Below, piece after piece: positions 34,206 to 45,152 of a stretch of 64,000 nucleotides of DNA. Source of the DNA: Arachis hypogaea (lineage: Eukaryota > Streptophyta > Magnoliopsida > Fabales > Fabaceae). Location: contig NC_092054.1 of the NCBI RefSeq assembly GCF_003086295.3, positions 19,998,144-20,062,143 of the forward strand, given 5' to 3'. The position numbers and the translations under genes were made by a program. Every line of letters starts with the position of its first letter. Within the stretch, counting starts at the first letter, position 1. The notes beneath the pieces were generated by a model. The model saw only the letters and a list, made by a program, of their open reading frames with translations, did no database searches and was not told where the DNA came from.

Positions 34206-34944
34206 AAATTATCCAGATCAGCGCCAATTATCTTATCTTTTCTTTTCTAATCCTAATTTCTTCTATCTTTTCTTCTTTCTTCTTCCTTTTCTTACTTTCT
34301 TCTTCTTCATCTCTTTAACTTCTCATCCCTCTTCACTTCCATTCTATCTCATTTAATTTATTTCCATAATTTCATTCATTGCATTATTTTCATAGGTGTT
34401 AGAATTTTATTTGGGTCATTATTTTCTATATTTTGCTTGTGGATTATTAAAGGAATTGTTTGACAATTATATATTACTTTTTAAAGGGTTGCTTGCATGT
34501 TCAATTTAATATATTCAATAACTTATTTACCATGCATGCTATGTGTTTGTGAAAACGCCTGTATGGCATTGTGCACTATTTTTAGATTTCTTTTATTCTA
34601 CTACTCTAAATGCTTGCTTTTCACAAAATCCTTTTTATATTTTATTACTTAAATATAATTGTTATTACAAATATGTTGTTAATTTGAAAGACTTGGTAAT
34701 CCAACTTGGACAGTGAATGCTTTATCTATGCTACTCATGCCTTTGCCAACATGCCAATAAACACCTTGCATTTAATTGTCATCATATGCACTTGCTATAT
34801 TTCCATTAATGATTTTACACATGTAGTCATGACCATGTGTTAGCATCATTCATCTTTAATGTGCATTGATTACCACCTTTTCCGTTCTCTTTCTTGCTCT
34901 AATCCTTGACATTTTAACATACTTTCTCTTTTCTTTCTTTTAGG
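34206..34944 (+). other. Intron-like stretch before the stub, element C
   Basis: T-rich sequence ending TTTCTTTTAG then G, a good 3' splice site, directly before the stub ATG. Corresponds to 8539-7984 in A. Confidence 0.45.
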
Positions 34945-35055
34945 ATGGCCACCAAGAAAGGTAAAGAGAAAGCTACTCCCAAACTACCGGCAAAGAAAGA
35001 AAAAAAAAGAGCCCCTGCTGAGGAACCACAACCCCCATCCACTTGCACATCTTAG
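34945..35055 (+). pseudogene. 36-codon stub of the third ORF, element C
   Basis: ATG at 34945, TAG at 35053-35055. Lys-rich product (MATKKGKEKATPK start) ending STCTS, as in element A. The basic start resembles the N-termini of the full-length third ORFs of H and B. Translation unproven. Confidence 0.5.
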
Positions 35056-35057
35056 CA

Positions 35058-35095
35058 TGCACCGAGGACAGTACAATCTTTAAGTGTGGGGAGGT
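35058..35095 (+). promoter_or_regulatory. Internal AGGA hairpin with PPT-like tract, element C
   Basis: TGCACCG, loop AGGA, CAGTACA (35058-35075; two C-A mismatches, both explained by G-to-A changes relative to A), then TTTAAGTGTGGGGAGGT (35079-35095), nearly identical to the PPT of this family. Confidence 0.6.
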
Positions 35096-36516
35096 CGATA
35101 CCGACTTCCAGGGGTTAGTTACCTTCTTTTCAACACCAATACTTTATTTTCTTTGTTTGTTCATTATTGCATTTGCATGTTTAATTGCATGTTTGTTTGA
35201 TTTTATGCATTTAGCTACTGCTTGGTTAAAGTAGTGAGTTTCTTCTAAGATCCTATTTTTGAAAAAAAAAATTCACTAATTTAAATAAAAAAATTAAAAT
35301 TTTCTATGTGTTAAATTTGTTTGAAGATCGTAAATTGGAACATGGTTTTTGAGCTAAAGAACACACAACCTGTGAGATTTTGAGCTTATTTATATGGTTA
35401 CATTATTTAACCATAAATTTTTATTCTTGTGTGTTTTCTTCTCTATAATTGCAATCTTTACTTTGTTCCACTCTATATGTCCATTATTTAGTGTATTATG
35501 CTTGCATATGATTGAGGCCATTACTTATTTTCACTCACTTATCCTAGATAAGCCTACCCTTTTATGTCACCATTGTTAGCCACTTTGAGCTTTTTAACCT
35601 CCTTCTATTTCATAACCACATTACTAGCCTTAAGCAGAAAAACAAAATAAAAATCCCAAGTTGAATTCTTGGTTAGCTTAAGATAGATATTGTGTATAAT
35701 TTAAGTGTGGGGAATTTTATGGAAACATGGGATGATAGAAAAAAAAGGGGGGGGGGGAATTAAATTGAATAAGTTATTTGAAAATTTGGGAAGCATGCTC
35801 ATGTGAAATCAAAATAATTAAATTACCATGTGCATTGAAAAAAAATATTAAGTAATTAAATAAGGGATACAAAAAAAAGAGAAAAATAATATTACCCCAA
35901 ATGCAAAATAAAAAGAATCAATGCACATGGGACAAAATTCAAAAATAAGTTTGATACATGAGCATGTAATACAAAAGTGGGAAAAATTTGGGTAGCTAGG
36001 TAAAGCATTTTAAATTATATAAAGTATGTATATGTTAGGTGAGATCTTAGACTAATCAAAGATTCACTTTGTTAGCTCACTTAGCCTTATATATATATAT
36101 ATATATACCTTTACCTCAGCCCCATTACAACCCTGAAAAGACCTCATGATGTTTGCATTGGTATACTAAATATTTGTTGATTGGTTAGATGAAGAACAAG
36201 GTTGAGAAAGCATGACTAGGGAAGAGTAGAGTGATTGACCCTAGACACTTAAGAGTTAGAGTGATATACACTACCAGTAAGGGTTCAGTGCTTAATTCTA
36301 TGTTCCTTGCTTTCATGAGCTGTCTTCTTACAAGTTTACTTGTTTTTTACCGTATGGTTTGAATTACTGGAATTTGATTTATGTTTGTCTTGGAGAACTT
36401 ATTTATTTTTAACCAAGTAGGTAGAAGCATTTCACATTTAGTTGCATTCATATAGATAGGATTGCATTTCATACATTTTACCATTCTTCTTCACTCCTTT
36501 ATAGCTTCTCTTGAGC
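35096..36516 (+). other. 3' non-coding region of element C
   Basis: AT-rich sequence with a G-run at about 35749-35758 and (TA)n at about 36090-36107. Collinear with the same region of element A. Confidence 0.6.
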
Positions 36517-36555
36517 TTAGCATGAGGACATGCTAATGTTTATGTGTGGAGAGGT
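36517..36555 (+). promoter_or_regulatory. AGGA hairpin and PPT of element C (3' copy)
   Basis: TTAGCATG, loop AGGA, CATGCTAA (36517-36536), then ATGTGTGGAGAGGT (36542-36555) abutting the 3' LTR. Confidence 0.8.
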
Positions 36556-38006
36556 TGATAAACCACTATTTTATGGTTTATCTTGTGCTCAATTGAGTGG
36601 ATTTTATCAATCTTTCATACACTTGTTCATAGAAATCGCATGTTTTACGTTTTCCTTCCTGATTTTGTGCTATGATTGAAAACATGCTTCTTTGGCCTTA
36701 TATTTGCTAATATTAATCCTCTCTTATTACCATTAGATGCCTTGATATGTGTGTTAAGTGATTTCAGGGATTACAGGACAGGAATGACTTGGAGGATAGA
36801 GAGGAAGCATGCAAAAGTGGAAGGAATACAAGAAGTTGAAGAAATTGCTAAGCTGTCCAGCCTGACCTCTTTGCACTCAAACGGTCGTAACTTGAGCTAC
36901 AGAAATCCAAATGAGATAGTTTCAGTTGCATTGGAAAGCTAACGTCTGGGGCTTCGATTTGATATATAATATGCCATAGTTGCCCTGACGCTAGACGATG
37001 CGAACGCGTGCTCCACACGGACACATCGCAGTGACGAAAATCAGCATGGCAGATTTCTTCTTCAGCGATTTCTGGGCTGTTTTCGACCCAGTTTGCGGCC
37101 CAAAATACACAGATTATAGGCTATAAAGTGGGGGAATCCATTTATTCATAATCATGCTTTCATAATTCACTTCTCGTAATTTAGATGTAGTTTTTAGAGA
37201 GAGAGGTTCTCTCCTCTCTCTTAGAATTTAGGATTAGGATTCCTCTTAAAGGAATTAGGATTTCTTATTATTTCAACTTCCTCGCAGGTTCAATGTTCCT
37301 TTAATTTATGTTTCTCTTTTACTTTTATATACTCTAATGCTTTTATTTGTATTTGACTTATGTTGCCCAATTGGCTTATGAACCATTCATGTTAGGATTT
37401 TCTTTATTTAATATAAATTGAGGTATTTCAGATTTATGATTCTTATTTAGCTTTTTATATTCTTGGCTTTAATTGATTAACTGGAGACTCTTGAGTTATC
37501 AAACTTATCGTGGTTGTTAATTGTTATTTTTGCTAATTGAATTGAATTCCACTAACTCTAGTCTTTCCTTAGGAGTTGGCTAGGACTTGGGAATCTAACT
37601 AATTAGTCCACTTGACTTTCCTTTGCTTTAGAAAAGGTTAACTAAGTGGGATTAAAACTCAATTCTCATCACCATCGATAAGGATAACTAGGATAGGACT
37701 TCCGAATTTTCATACCTTGCCAAGAGTTTATTTAGATATTAATTTATTAATTCCTGCAATTTATTTTCCTTGTTCAAACCTTTCAAAACCCAAATTCTAC
37801 CTTTTCCATAGCTAATAATAAGTCATATCTCCCTGTAATTCCTTGAGAAGACGACCCAAGGTTTGAATACTTCGGTTTATAAATTTTATTGGGTTTGTTA
37901 CTTGTGACAACCAAACATTTGTACGAAAGGATTTTCTGTTGGTTTAGAAACTATACTTACAACGCGATCACTTTTATTCTTTACCGACATTAAATCTCGT
38001 TCGTCA
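36556..38006 (+). repeat. 3' LTR of element C (1451 bp)
   Basis: Highly similar to 29915-31384. Differences are mainly single transitions plus a shorter GA run near 37195 and a short deletion near 37278. Confidence 0.92.
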
Positions 38007-38011
38007 GAAGG

Positions 38012-38518
38012 CCATTTCTAGCCACTGGGAGAGCTTTAATTGATGTAGAAGTGGGTGAATTAGTGCTTAGAGTGCATAATGAGCAACTGGTATTTCATGT
38101 CTTCAAAGGTATACATTCAGCAGGTGAAGAAGAACGGTGCATGCAGACTGAGCTTATTAATCCAAACCTGCAAGAACCCCCTGATGATGCACAACAGAAT
38201 TTGCAGCTCAAACCTCCCTTAGTGACCATCAATAAAATTCCTCCTGACATCAAACCTAAGTTTGGTGTCCAAAATGCATCATCCACCAAGGAGGAGGTTC
38301 CCAAAAAGAAGAAAGTACCCAGGAGATGGAGAAACAAAAAGATTTCCACTGAAGACTTCTCCCCAGGAACGAAGGTGGTATTCACTGCATGTCCAATCCT
38401 GCCTCATACAGTGAACAGGATCCTATCTCTTGAGCATATAGAGTTGATCAATGGGAGCATAGGAAAGAAGTTCACAGTGAGGGGTGAAGAGCTGAGCCCC
38501 TATTATCCTCCTCCTTAG
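38012..38518 (+). pseudogene. Continuation of F protease and short integrase-like tail
   Basis: Resumes the F frame after element C: PFLATGRALIDVE, then VLRVHNEQLVFHVF. At the point where RT should begin, the frame passes through about 60 codons of Pro/Lys-rich linker into KFTVRGEELSPYYPPP and TAG at 38516-38518. That ending resembles the integrase C-terminal [12 protein letters not shown] of G. So RT, RNase H and the integrase core are absent from F; this is a natural internal deletion, and F needs enzymes in trans. Confidence 0.75.
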
Positions 38519-38559
38519 AGGAGCTGACCGTCAAGCTAGTGACGGTAAAGAAGCGCTTG

Positions 38560-38575
38560 TCGGGAGGCAACCCGA
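38560..38575 (+). promoter_or_regulatory. Stop-proximal hairpin, element F
   Basis: TCGGG, loop AGGCAA, CCCGA, starting 41 nt after the stop. Just upstream ACCGTC (38528-38533) and GACGGT (38541-38546) can form a second 6-bp stem. Confidence 0.75.
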
Positions 38576-38765
38576 TATTTTCGTATCCTTTATTTGATTT
38601 TTGTTGGTTTGATTTTGTTATTTTTTTAGTTTTAGTTGAGTTTTACTATCATTCCTTTGTTTTATGTGTGTTTAGATCATGCAGAATTATTGAAACATAA
38701 ACAGGCTCCTAAATACAGAGTTACAGACACTAGGAGAGGAGTATATTGATTCCAAAGAGTTGACC

Positions 38766-39120
38766 CCTAACTTGAAAATTTTCAAGTTAGGCACTACATA
38801 CTACGCGCAACATACAATTTCTCTCTGGAGGGTCTGCGCCTAACTTGAGAATTTTCAAGTTAGGCACCACATACTACGCACCAAGGAGCAAATTTCTCTA
38901 GAGGGTTTGCGCCTAACTTGAGAATTTTCAAGTTAGGCGCAAGGTGTGAAGACGCAGAACAAGTTAGGCGCAAAGAAGAGCAAGTTAGGCGCAAAAATAG
39001 CTAGTACATTGGGAAAGGATGAAGTTAGGCGCCAGGGGGATTACAATACATGAAGTTAGGCGCGGGTTGTGAAGGATACATCAAGTTAGGCGCCAGTGAG
39101 ATGAAGTTAGGCGCCAAGTG
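38766..39120 (+). repeat. GCGCCTAACTTG / CAAGTTAGGCGC dyad array, element F
   Basis: Two to three near-palindromes with the central part TTGAGAATTTTCAA, followed by about eight single CAAGTTAGGCGC or GAAGTTAGGCGC words. The same word forms the palindrome in the LTRs of this element. Confidence 0.85.
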
Positions 39121-39295
39121 CATCAAACCAAAATCAATTCATTTGATTTCCAAACCAAATTTTGCATCAAACCAATAAAAAAAAATCAAATCCAATCCTT
39201 CATGATTTGTGACCCCACCTTCCATTCCTTATACATATATTAACGCCCCCATCCACTATCATATCTTTCTATTCCCATCCCCCACCAACGTAACC

Positions 39296-39298
<3 letters not shown>

Positions 39299-39340
<42 letters not shown>
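39299..39340. repeat. (TA)n microsatellite
   Basis: About 20 TA units, the insertion context of the hAT derivative that follows. Confidence 0.95.
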
Positions 39341-39341
<1 letters not shown>

Positions 39342-41439
39342 TAGGGGTGTAAGTTATCGAACCGGACTGAAAATTATCGCAGAATCGAACCGAATTTTAC
39401 AACAACCGATTGAAAAACCGAAAAAACTGGTTTTTTTGGTTTTTTTCGAACTAAACTGATCGGTTCGGTTTGGTTTTCGGTTGCCTTTGCTAAAACCGAA
39501 CCGAACCGGACCGAACCGAAGAGTGAGGGTTCAGTGAAGTGTGTTTTTACTAAGTTGCCCTTTAACTTAGGTATAAAAGCAACTCAGCCACATAACCTAG
39601 CTTTCTTCTTCTCCTTTTACGTCGCGAACCCTAAACTCAGTCTGCCAATCACCCATACTTCTCTCCCCCATTCTTCGAAGGTTCCACCTCCGACCTCCAT
39701 GCTTGAGACTTGAGAGAAGGAGAGACTGAGGGAGACAGAGAAGTTGCCAATCATCGTTCGAAGCCTCAAAGTCGTTCATTCATCTCCGTCGCAGGGTCGC
39801 CGTTGCAGGGTAGCCGTCGCAGGGTCGCCGTCGCAGGGTCGCCGTCGCAACAAAGCCAAAGCCGAGCAGCATTCCAATGTCCAACCAGTCCGTCGCCGAG
39901 CAGCAAACGATTCGCCGAGCAGCAGTCCGTCGCCGAGCAAGACTCCAGTGGCCGAGCCGCCGAGCAACCAGTCCCTCTCCTGCAAAAACCCAAAAAGCAA
40001 CAGAACAATGTCTTCTTCGGAGGTTAGATTTTGTGCTTGGTTATAATTTTTTTACAGTAATTAATGCATATATTGTCAACAAAATCCTAGTCTGCAATAT
40101 TTTTAGTGATATTGGTACTTGATTTAGTGGAATTTTTAGTGATATTTGTACTGTTATGTGAGTTTCTTATTGTATGTTGAGAAACAAAGGTTTTGGTGCA
40201 AGGTGTTGAAGTTGTTTCAACAATAATGCTTGTTATCCAATGCTTTTGATAATTTTTTATTCAAACAATTGAATAATGCATACACATCTGCAGTTCTGTT
40301 CAGCACAAACAATAGTATTAAAAGATAGAAGTTGTTTTAACTTCAATTAATTAAGCTCATCCATTAAATCATGTACTGCACTTTATTGTGTTATTGATAT
40401 TAAATGTCATTGCTATTCTTTCTTACTGTTGAGTGCATTCTTATGCGTTTAAGTCATCAATTCATTATTGTTGCTCAATAGTGGAAGATTTTAGTGTGGG
40501 CAACTTTGTAAGCAACAGTGCTGCTGTGCTGCATTATAACACAATATACATATATGAATGATCACATAGAGAAATGAAGAGAGAATCAAAATTGTCCACA
40601 AACAATGGTTGAGTTTGAAATTTTATAGTGTAATGTGCTTGTATCCATGCTTTAAAGGATTTATATACTAGCTATTGGTTTATTTTGTATATAGTTTGTC
40701 TGCACCTTTTTCATAGTAGTCTAGTTTCATCTTTGTTTATTAATGAACATGCTTACTTTGAAAAAAAAAACACTATGCATATACTCTTATAACAAATATC
40801 ATTTTGACTTCAGTATTGTTATCAACCAAATTTATTTTCTTTGTTAATATATAATTAATTGTTGATTGGCTGCTTATGAGCTGTTGTGGTTGTGTTGCTG
40901 GAAACAAAACTGTTGGTGTTGTTCATGATTTATGTTTATAATTTATAATCTATATTATGTTTATAATCTATATTGATTTTCTTGTTTTATTTTTGTAGAA
41001 ATTGCACCAACCGGAGAAGATGAGGATGAGTCTGGTGTGGATTCAGATTAAACATGGTGGCTGTTTGGTTTTTATTTGTTTTAAAGTGAATGTTTCGGTT
41101 TAAACTGTGTTTATTTTTGTTGTTTTGCTAGACATTTTTAATTGTCTTTGTTTTATGTTTAATTAAGTTGAATTTATATTGGATTTGGATGTGATATACT
41201 CTTGTTATTCTAGTTTATTGAAGGTTTTAAACTTTATTTTATGGTATTTTAAATTCTGATAATTAGGTGTAAAAAACCGAAAAAACCGACCGAACCAAAC
41301 CGCTGTTGGTTCGGATCGGTTCGGTTCGGTTGTTCAAACAGTAGCCAACCGATTGGTTGGCCTCTTTGTAGAACCGATCAGGTCGGTTCGGTTGATTTTC
41401 GGTCCAAAATCGAACAGAATCGAGCCGATTACACCCCTA
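39342..41439 (+). mobile_element. hAT deletion derivative, about 2.1 kb
   Basis: The ends are inverted: left TAGGGGTGTAAG, right TTACACCCCTA; subterminal regions are dense in GGTTCGGTT / AACCGAACC words on both sides. Inside are a cellular-looking leader with a (CGTCGCAGGGTCGC)n tandem block (about 39783-39850), a start ATGTCTTCTTCGGAG at 40008 followed by GTTAGA (5' splice site), and a terminal exon at 40999-41051 ending in an acidic tail (GEDEDESGVDSD). The transposase body is missing. The target lies in (TA)n, so the 8-bp duplication cannot be defined with confidence. Confidence 0.7.
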
Positions 41440-41459
41440 TATATAACCCCCCACCAACG

Positions 41460-41462
<3 letters not shown>

Positions 41463-41504
<42 letters not shown>
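41463..41504. repeat. (CA)n microsatellite
   Basis: About 20 CA units, followed by a (TA)n tract at 41508-41527. The flanking CCCCACCAACGTA occurs on both sides of the hAT derivative (39286-39298 and 41450-41462), a local duplication. Confidence 0.95.
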
Positions 41505-41505
<1 letters not shown>

Positions 41506-41733
41506 AATATATATATATATATATATAACTAAATTAATTAATAAATAAATGATTATATATATAAATAAAAAAATACAAAAATACAAAAATAAAACAATAC
41601 AAATTGAAAAATATATATATTTTAATTATGTTAACTTCTCTTGTCCTTCTATCATTTTATTCTTCTTTTGTAATAATATTTATTTTTATTCCTCCATACG
41701 TCTTTTTATGTCCCTCCCTATTTTTAGTTTTTC

Positions 41734-41770
41734 TTTGCTTGGGGACAAGCAAACTTTTAAGTTTACTGTT
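41734..41770 (+). promoter_or_regulatory. Internal AGGA-type hairpin, element F
   Basis: TTTGCTTG, loop GGGA, CAAGCAAA (41734-41753), then TTTTAAGTTTACTGTTG, a changed copy of the TTTAAGTTTGGTGTTG word next to the 3' LTR. Confidence 0.65.
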
Positions 41771-41805
41771 GTCTATTCGCTTGTAGATTTTTTTTGTTTA
41801 TTTTA

Positions 41806-41853
41806 ATGGCACCAAAGGGAGGCGAATCATCTTCACGGAGGAGCACAGCCTGA
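41806..41853 (+). pseudogene. 15-codon stub of the third ORF, element F
   Basis: ATG at 41806, TGA at 41851-41853, product MAPKGGESSSRRSTA. Its start MAPKG equals the start of the third ORF of H (MAPKGKQ), and G has the same stub without the ATG. The downstream ORF body is missing. Confidence 0.55.
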
Positions 41854-42891
41854 AAAATGAGACGGCCACTACGATATCTGAGGTGGTTGAGTTCCTTTCA
41901 TTCTATATTTCCTCCCATTCTTATTATGTTATATTCTTGTTTTCTGCTATTTTACTTAGTTTCTGCATGATCCTTTGTTATTTCAATTTCTAGGTTCTAG
42001 TTTAATTTGCTATTTTTTTCTGTTATTTGTTTTTAATTCCGAAAAGTGTCTCATGTATTGCTCACTGAACTTGAATTCAAAAGAAAAGGAAGAAGAAAAA
42101 GGTGTATTGCATGAGAATTAGAGTCTATAACAAAGAATAGTCTTATTTACTTAAATGTGGTGGTGTTTTTTTGTGATTCTGAATGCATGACATGAACAGT
42201 GCATATTTGAATTTGAATCAAAGGATGTTGATGTATAAGAAATAGAAATTTAGAGAACTATTATGAATTCTCTGAAGTTAGTGAAAGCTTAATCCTTGAG
42301 GCAAAAGAAACAGCAAAAGAATAATAAAAGCAAGGTCCAAGACTCTGAGCATCAATGACTAGGAAGGTCAAATATGATTAAAAGCTCAAAGAGTTGTTTC
42401 CCTAGTCATATGCCTGTGGTGTTTTTGTGTCAAGTAATCCTTGAGACAGAACACTTAGAGTCGAGACCAAGTGTATTTAGCAGAGTATGCCAAAGACTTT
42501 GAGCACCACTGTTTGGGAGTAACTGAAAGAAAAAAAAAGAACTTAAAGAGAGTCTCCCAGTTATGTGCTTGTGGTGTTTTTGTGTCAAGTGAAGCTTGAG
42601 ACAAAACATTTAAATTCACGGCTAGGATCAAGGTGCAAAGCACCGAGGAAAAGAGAATTAAAAGGAATTTGTTGTGCTCAAGGATTAAACTGAAATATAA
42701 AAGATTAGAGAATTCATAATACTATCCGGATTCTAATTTCGAAAGACATTGACATCCTTCTAATTAAAAGGAGAGTGAGATGCCAAAACTATCCAGGATC
42801 GCAGTTATAAACCCCACTTCAAGAAGAGACATGAGCTTAATTGAACTTTCACTCTCATGCAAATTCACATCTTAAGCCTATGTTGGTTTTG
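41854..42891 (+). other. 3' non-coding region of element F
   Basis: Contains two diverged tandem copies of a block with GTGCTTGTGGTGTTTTTGTG then TCAAGT and TTGAGAC (about 42405-42480 and 42560-42630). Blocks of the same type occur in H (58630-58870) and, inverted, in G (46850-47110). Confidence 0.6.
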
Positions 42892-42929
42892 GTTGCTTGA
42901 GGACAAGCAACTATTCAAGTTTGGTGTTG
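42892..42929 (+). promoter_or_regulatory. AGGA hairpin and PPT-position tract, element F (3' copy)
   Basis: GTTGCTTG, loop AGGA, CAAGCAAC (42892-42911), then TTCAAGTTTGGTGTTG abutting the LTR. The tract is less purine-rich than a classical PPT. Confidence 0.7.
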
Positions 42930-44447
42930 TGATGCGTGAGCATCTTTCCTATCTTTTCCTAGTGAATTTGCATTCAATTTGTTGAGTTTAATCAAGAATT
43001 AATTATCTTTTAACCATTATGGATGCTACTTTGAGTCGTGTGCAATTCTGTTTATTTTAGGTAGCATTCGGCTAGATTTGATGGAGTTTTCGCAGAAAAA
43101 GAGAAGAAGGCGAATGATGCTGTCAATCCTGACCTCTCTTCACTCAAACCTGAATAACTCGAGCTACAGAGGTCCAATGGACATGATTTTAGTGGCGTTG
43201 GAAATATGACTTCCAGAGCTTTCCAACGATATATAATAGTTCATACTTCTTCTCCAACCATATTGCCAAGGCTACGCCTAACTTGAGAAATCTCAAGTTA
43301 GGCACAAGACATCAACAAGCACGTACAAGGAGTAGGTTGCATTTCAAGTTAGGCGCAACCTATCCTCAAGTAAGGCACAGCGCTCAACATTCCATGCCAC
43401 TCCTCACTGCAACCTTTGAGTTAGCCGCAGCCCATTCTCAAGTTAGGCGTGGGTTATTAATGAATCACATGGTCCCCACGCCTATGCACAAACCATGCGA
43501 GATCTTCTATTTATTCTGATTAGACTTTAATTTTTATTTAAAAATAGGAAAAGATATTATTTAGTTTTAGGAAATATAATTTACATTAATTAGGATTAGA
43601 TATAAAAAGGAAAAGAATCAGTCCTTCAGGCTCTCTTCTCTTCTCCTCTACCTCATTCTGCAATTTACAGTTTTTTTTAATCCTAATTTTTCTCTTTGAA
43701 CAATGAGCAACTAAACCTCCACTATTAAGGTTAGGAGCTCTGTCTATTGTATGGATTGATACTATTATTTTTCTATTTTAATTCATGTATTGATTTCTAT
43801 TTCAAGAATTATTTTCGTTCTTTATCTTATGAATTTGGGTGGAACGGAAGTATGACCCTTGTTCTAATTGAGTTCTTGTATAACTTGGAAAAGCTCTTTA
43901 CTTGAACAATAGCTTGAAAACAATTTCTCCTAAATTTCTAATTATCTGGACTTAACAGAATACGTGACATATAATCCTCTCATATTTGGGTAATTAGGGT
44001 TTTTGTGGCATATAACTAGAATTGAACTTCACCCTCTAATTGGAATTAAGTGACCAAGGAATTGGCGGTTGCTGAATTTTAGAGGAGACTAAAAAGGTCT
44101 AAGGAATTAGGGTTTAGTCACATATAGTTTGCCATGAATTAAATCTTGCATGATTAAAATAGTTAGTAAGAAAAGTCAATCCAGAAAATAGATAACTCTG
44201 AAGCCTTAACTGTTTCTCCATATATTATTCACTACTTATTTACTGCTTGCTTTCTGATATTCTGAATTTACTGTTAATGATTTTGAACCTTCAACACCAT
44301 TTTCTATTTGTCTGACTAAGCCAATCACTTGACCATTGTTGCTTGATCCATCAATCCTCGTGGGATCGACCCTCATTCACTTGAGGTACTACTTGGTACG
44401 ACCCGGTGCACTTGCCGATTAGTTTGTGGATTGTAAATTCTACACCA
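42930..44447 (+). repeat. 3' LTR of element F (1518 bp)
   Basis: Same length as the 5' LTR with scattered substitutions. The dyad cassette is at about 43273-43450, and several CpG-containing words have lost a CG. Confidence 0.92.
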
Positions 44448-44452
44448 ACTTT

Positions 44453-45152
44453 TATGGAAAGGTTTCTGCCAATGAATGATCAACTTGTAGTGCCTCACGA
44501 AGCCATTACCGAAGCATAAGAATCTCCCACCTAGCACAACTTGTCGTCTTGCTTCATTAGATTCCCGTGTGACAATAAACAGTTCCTTGCATTTTTAATG
44601 TCAGAAGGGGTTTCAAGTCTTCCCTGCCATTACTACCGACTACAAGAGGAGGAGAGAATAAGGAGATTCTTCCTCCTCTGTGATATATCCTCACGCTATT
44701 TTTACCCAACTTTCTCATCCCATTAGGTGACCACAATTTTACTTTAACAAGGAAATTCACACCCTTGGATTAAATTTTCCCTTCACATTTCTGTAAATTA
44801 GCACTTACAACTGTGTAGAGCCAAGACAATGTATGGATGTCCAAAATCATCTTTTCAATTGGCCTATTTCCCGAGTACAGCTACAATATGAAACTTGTGT
44901 TGACAATCAAACTGTCACATCATCCTGCCTTGAATCGAAGAGGGGGAGCTGGAAGAAAACCAAATTGTATAGGTGCAAAGTAATACGACGTCACATATGG
45001 GGGCATGTTCTAGTTTAAGCAAAATTTCCTTGTGCATCGTTATTATTGGAAGGCCAAATTCATCCTTGCAATAAATGATATTGAGGTTTTTTTGTATAAA
45101 TACCGAGTCTCTGCTACCAAACCACAATGATAGATAATTAGGCTTAGCTCCA
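44453..45152. other. Host sequence, no gene seen
   Basis: Continuation of the pre-insertion sequence after element F. No ORF is supported by a recognisable motif on either strand. Ends at the left border of G; CTCCA (45148-45152) would be the G target duplication if repeated beyond the window. Confidence 0.5.

Larger units (their letters stand above)
29915..38006 (+). mobile_element. Element C: complete non-autonomous LTR element
   Basis: TGATAAACC at 29915 to CGTCA at 38006, flanked by GAAGG (29910-29914 and 38007-38011). It interrupts the F protease exactly between IIIGR and PFLATGR. It carries the same parts as element A in the same order (PBS, AT-rich leader, ORF of unknown function, hairpin, CpG dyad array, intron-like stretch, stub, internal hairpin, 3' region, AGGA hairpin, PPT). 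Younger than F. Confidence 0.95.
25608..44447 (+). mobile_element. Element F: Ty3/gypsy LTR element lacking RT and integrase core
   Basis: Two LTRs of identical length (1518 bp) and the duplication ACTTT (25603-25607 and 44448-44452) delimit it. The order is 5' LTR, PBS, T-rich leader, gag-protease relic, short integrase-tail remnant, AGGCAA hairpin, CAAGTTAGGCGC dyads, internal AGGA hairpin, 15-codon stub, 3' region, AGGA hairpin, 3' LTR. Element C is inserted in the protease region and a hAT derivative in the 3' part. Its LTR is closely related to that of G, so F looks like a deletion derivative of a G-like element. Confidence 0.92.

Noticed and set aside
39299..39340. (TA)n tract as part of the hAT terminal repeat
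   Set aside because: Simple repeat outside the AGGGGTGTAA end; it only prevents defining the target duplication.
44541..45127. Possible zinc-finger gene in the host segment between F and G
   Set aside because: Short frames on both strands; I tested for GRF-type and BED-type cysteine patterns by eye and none held.
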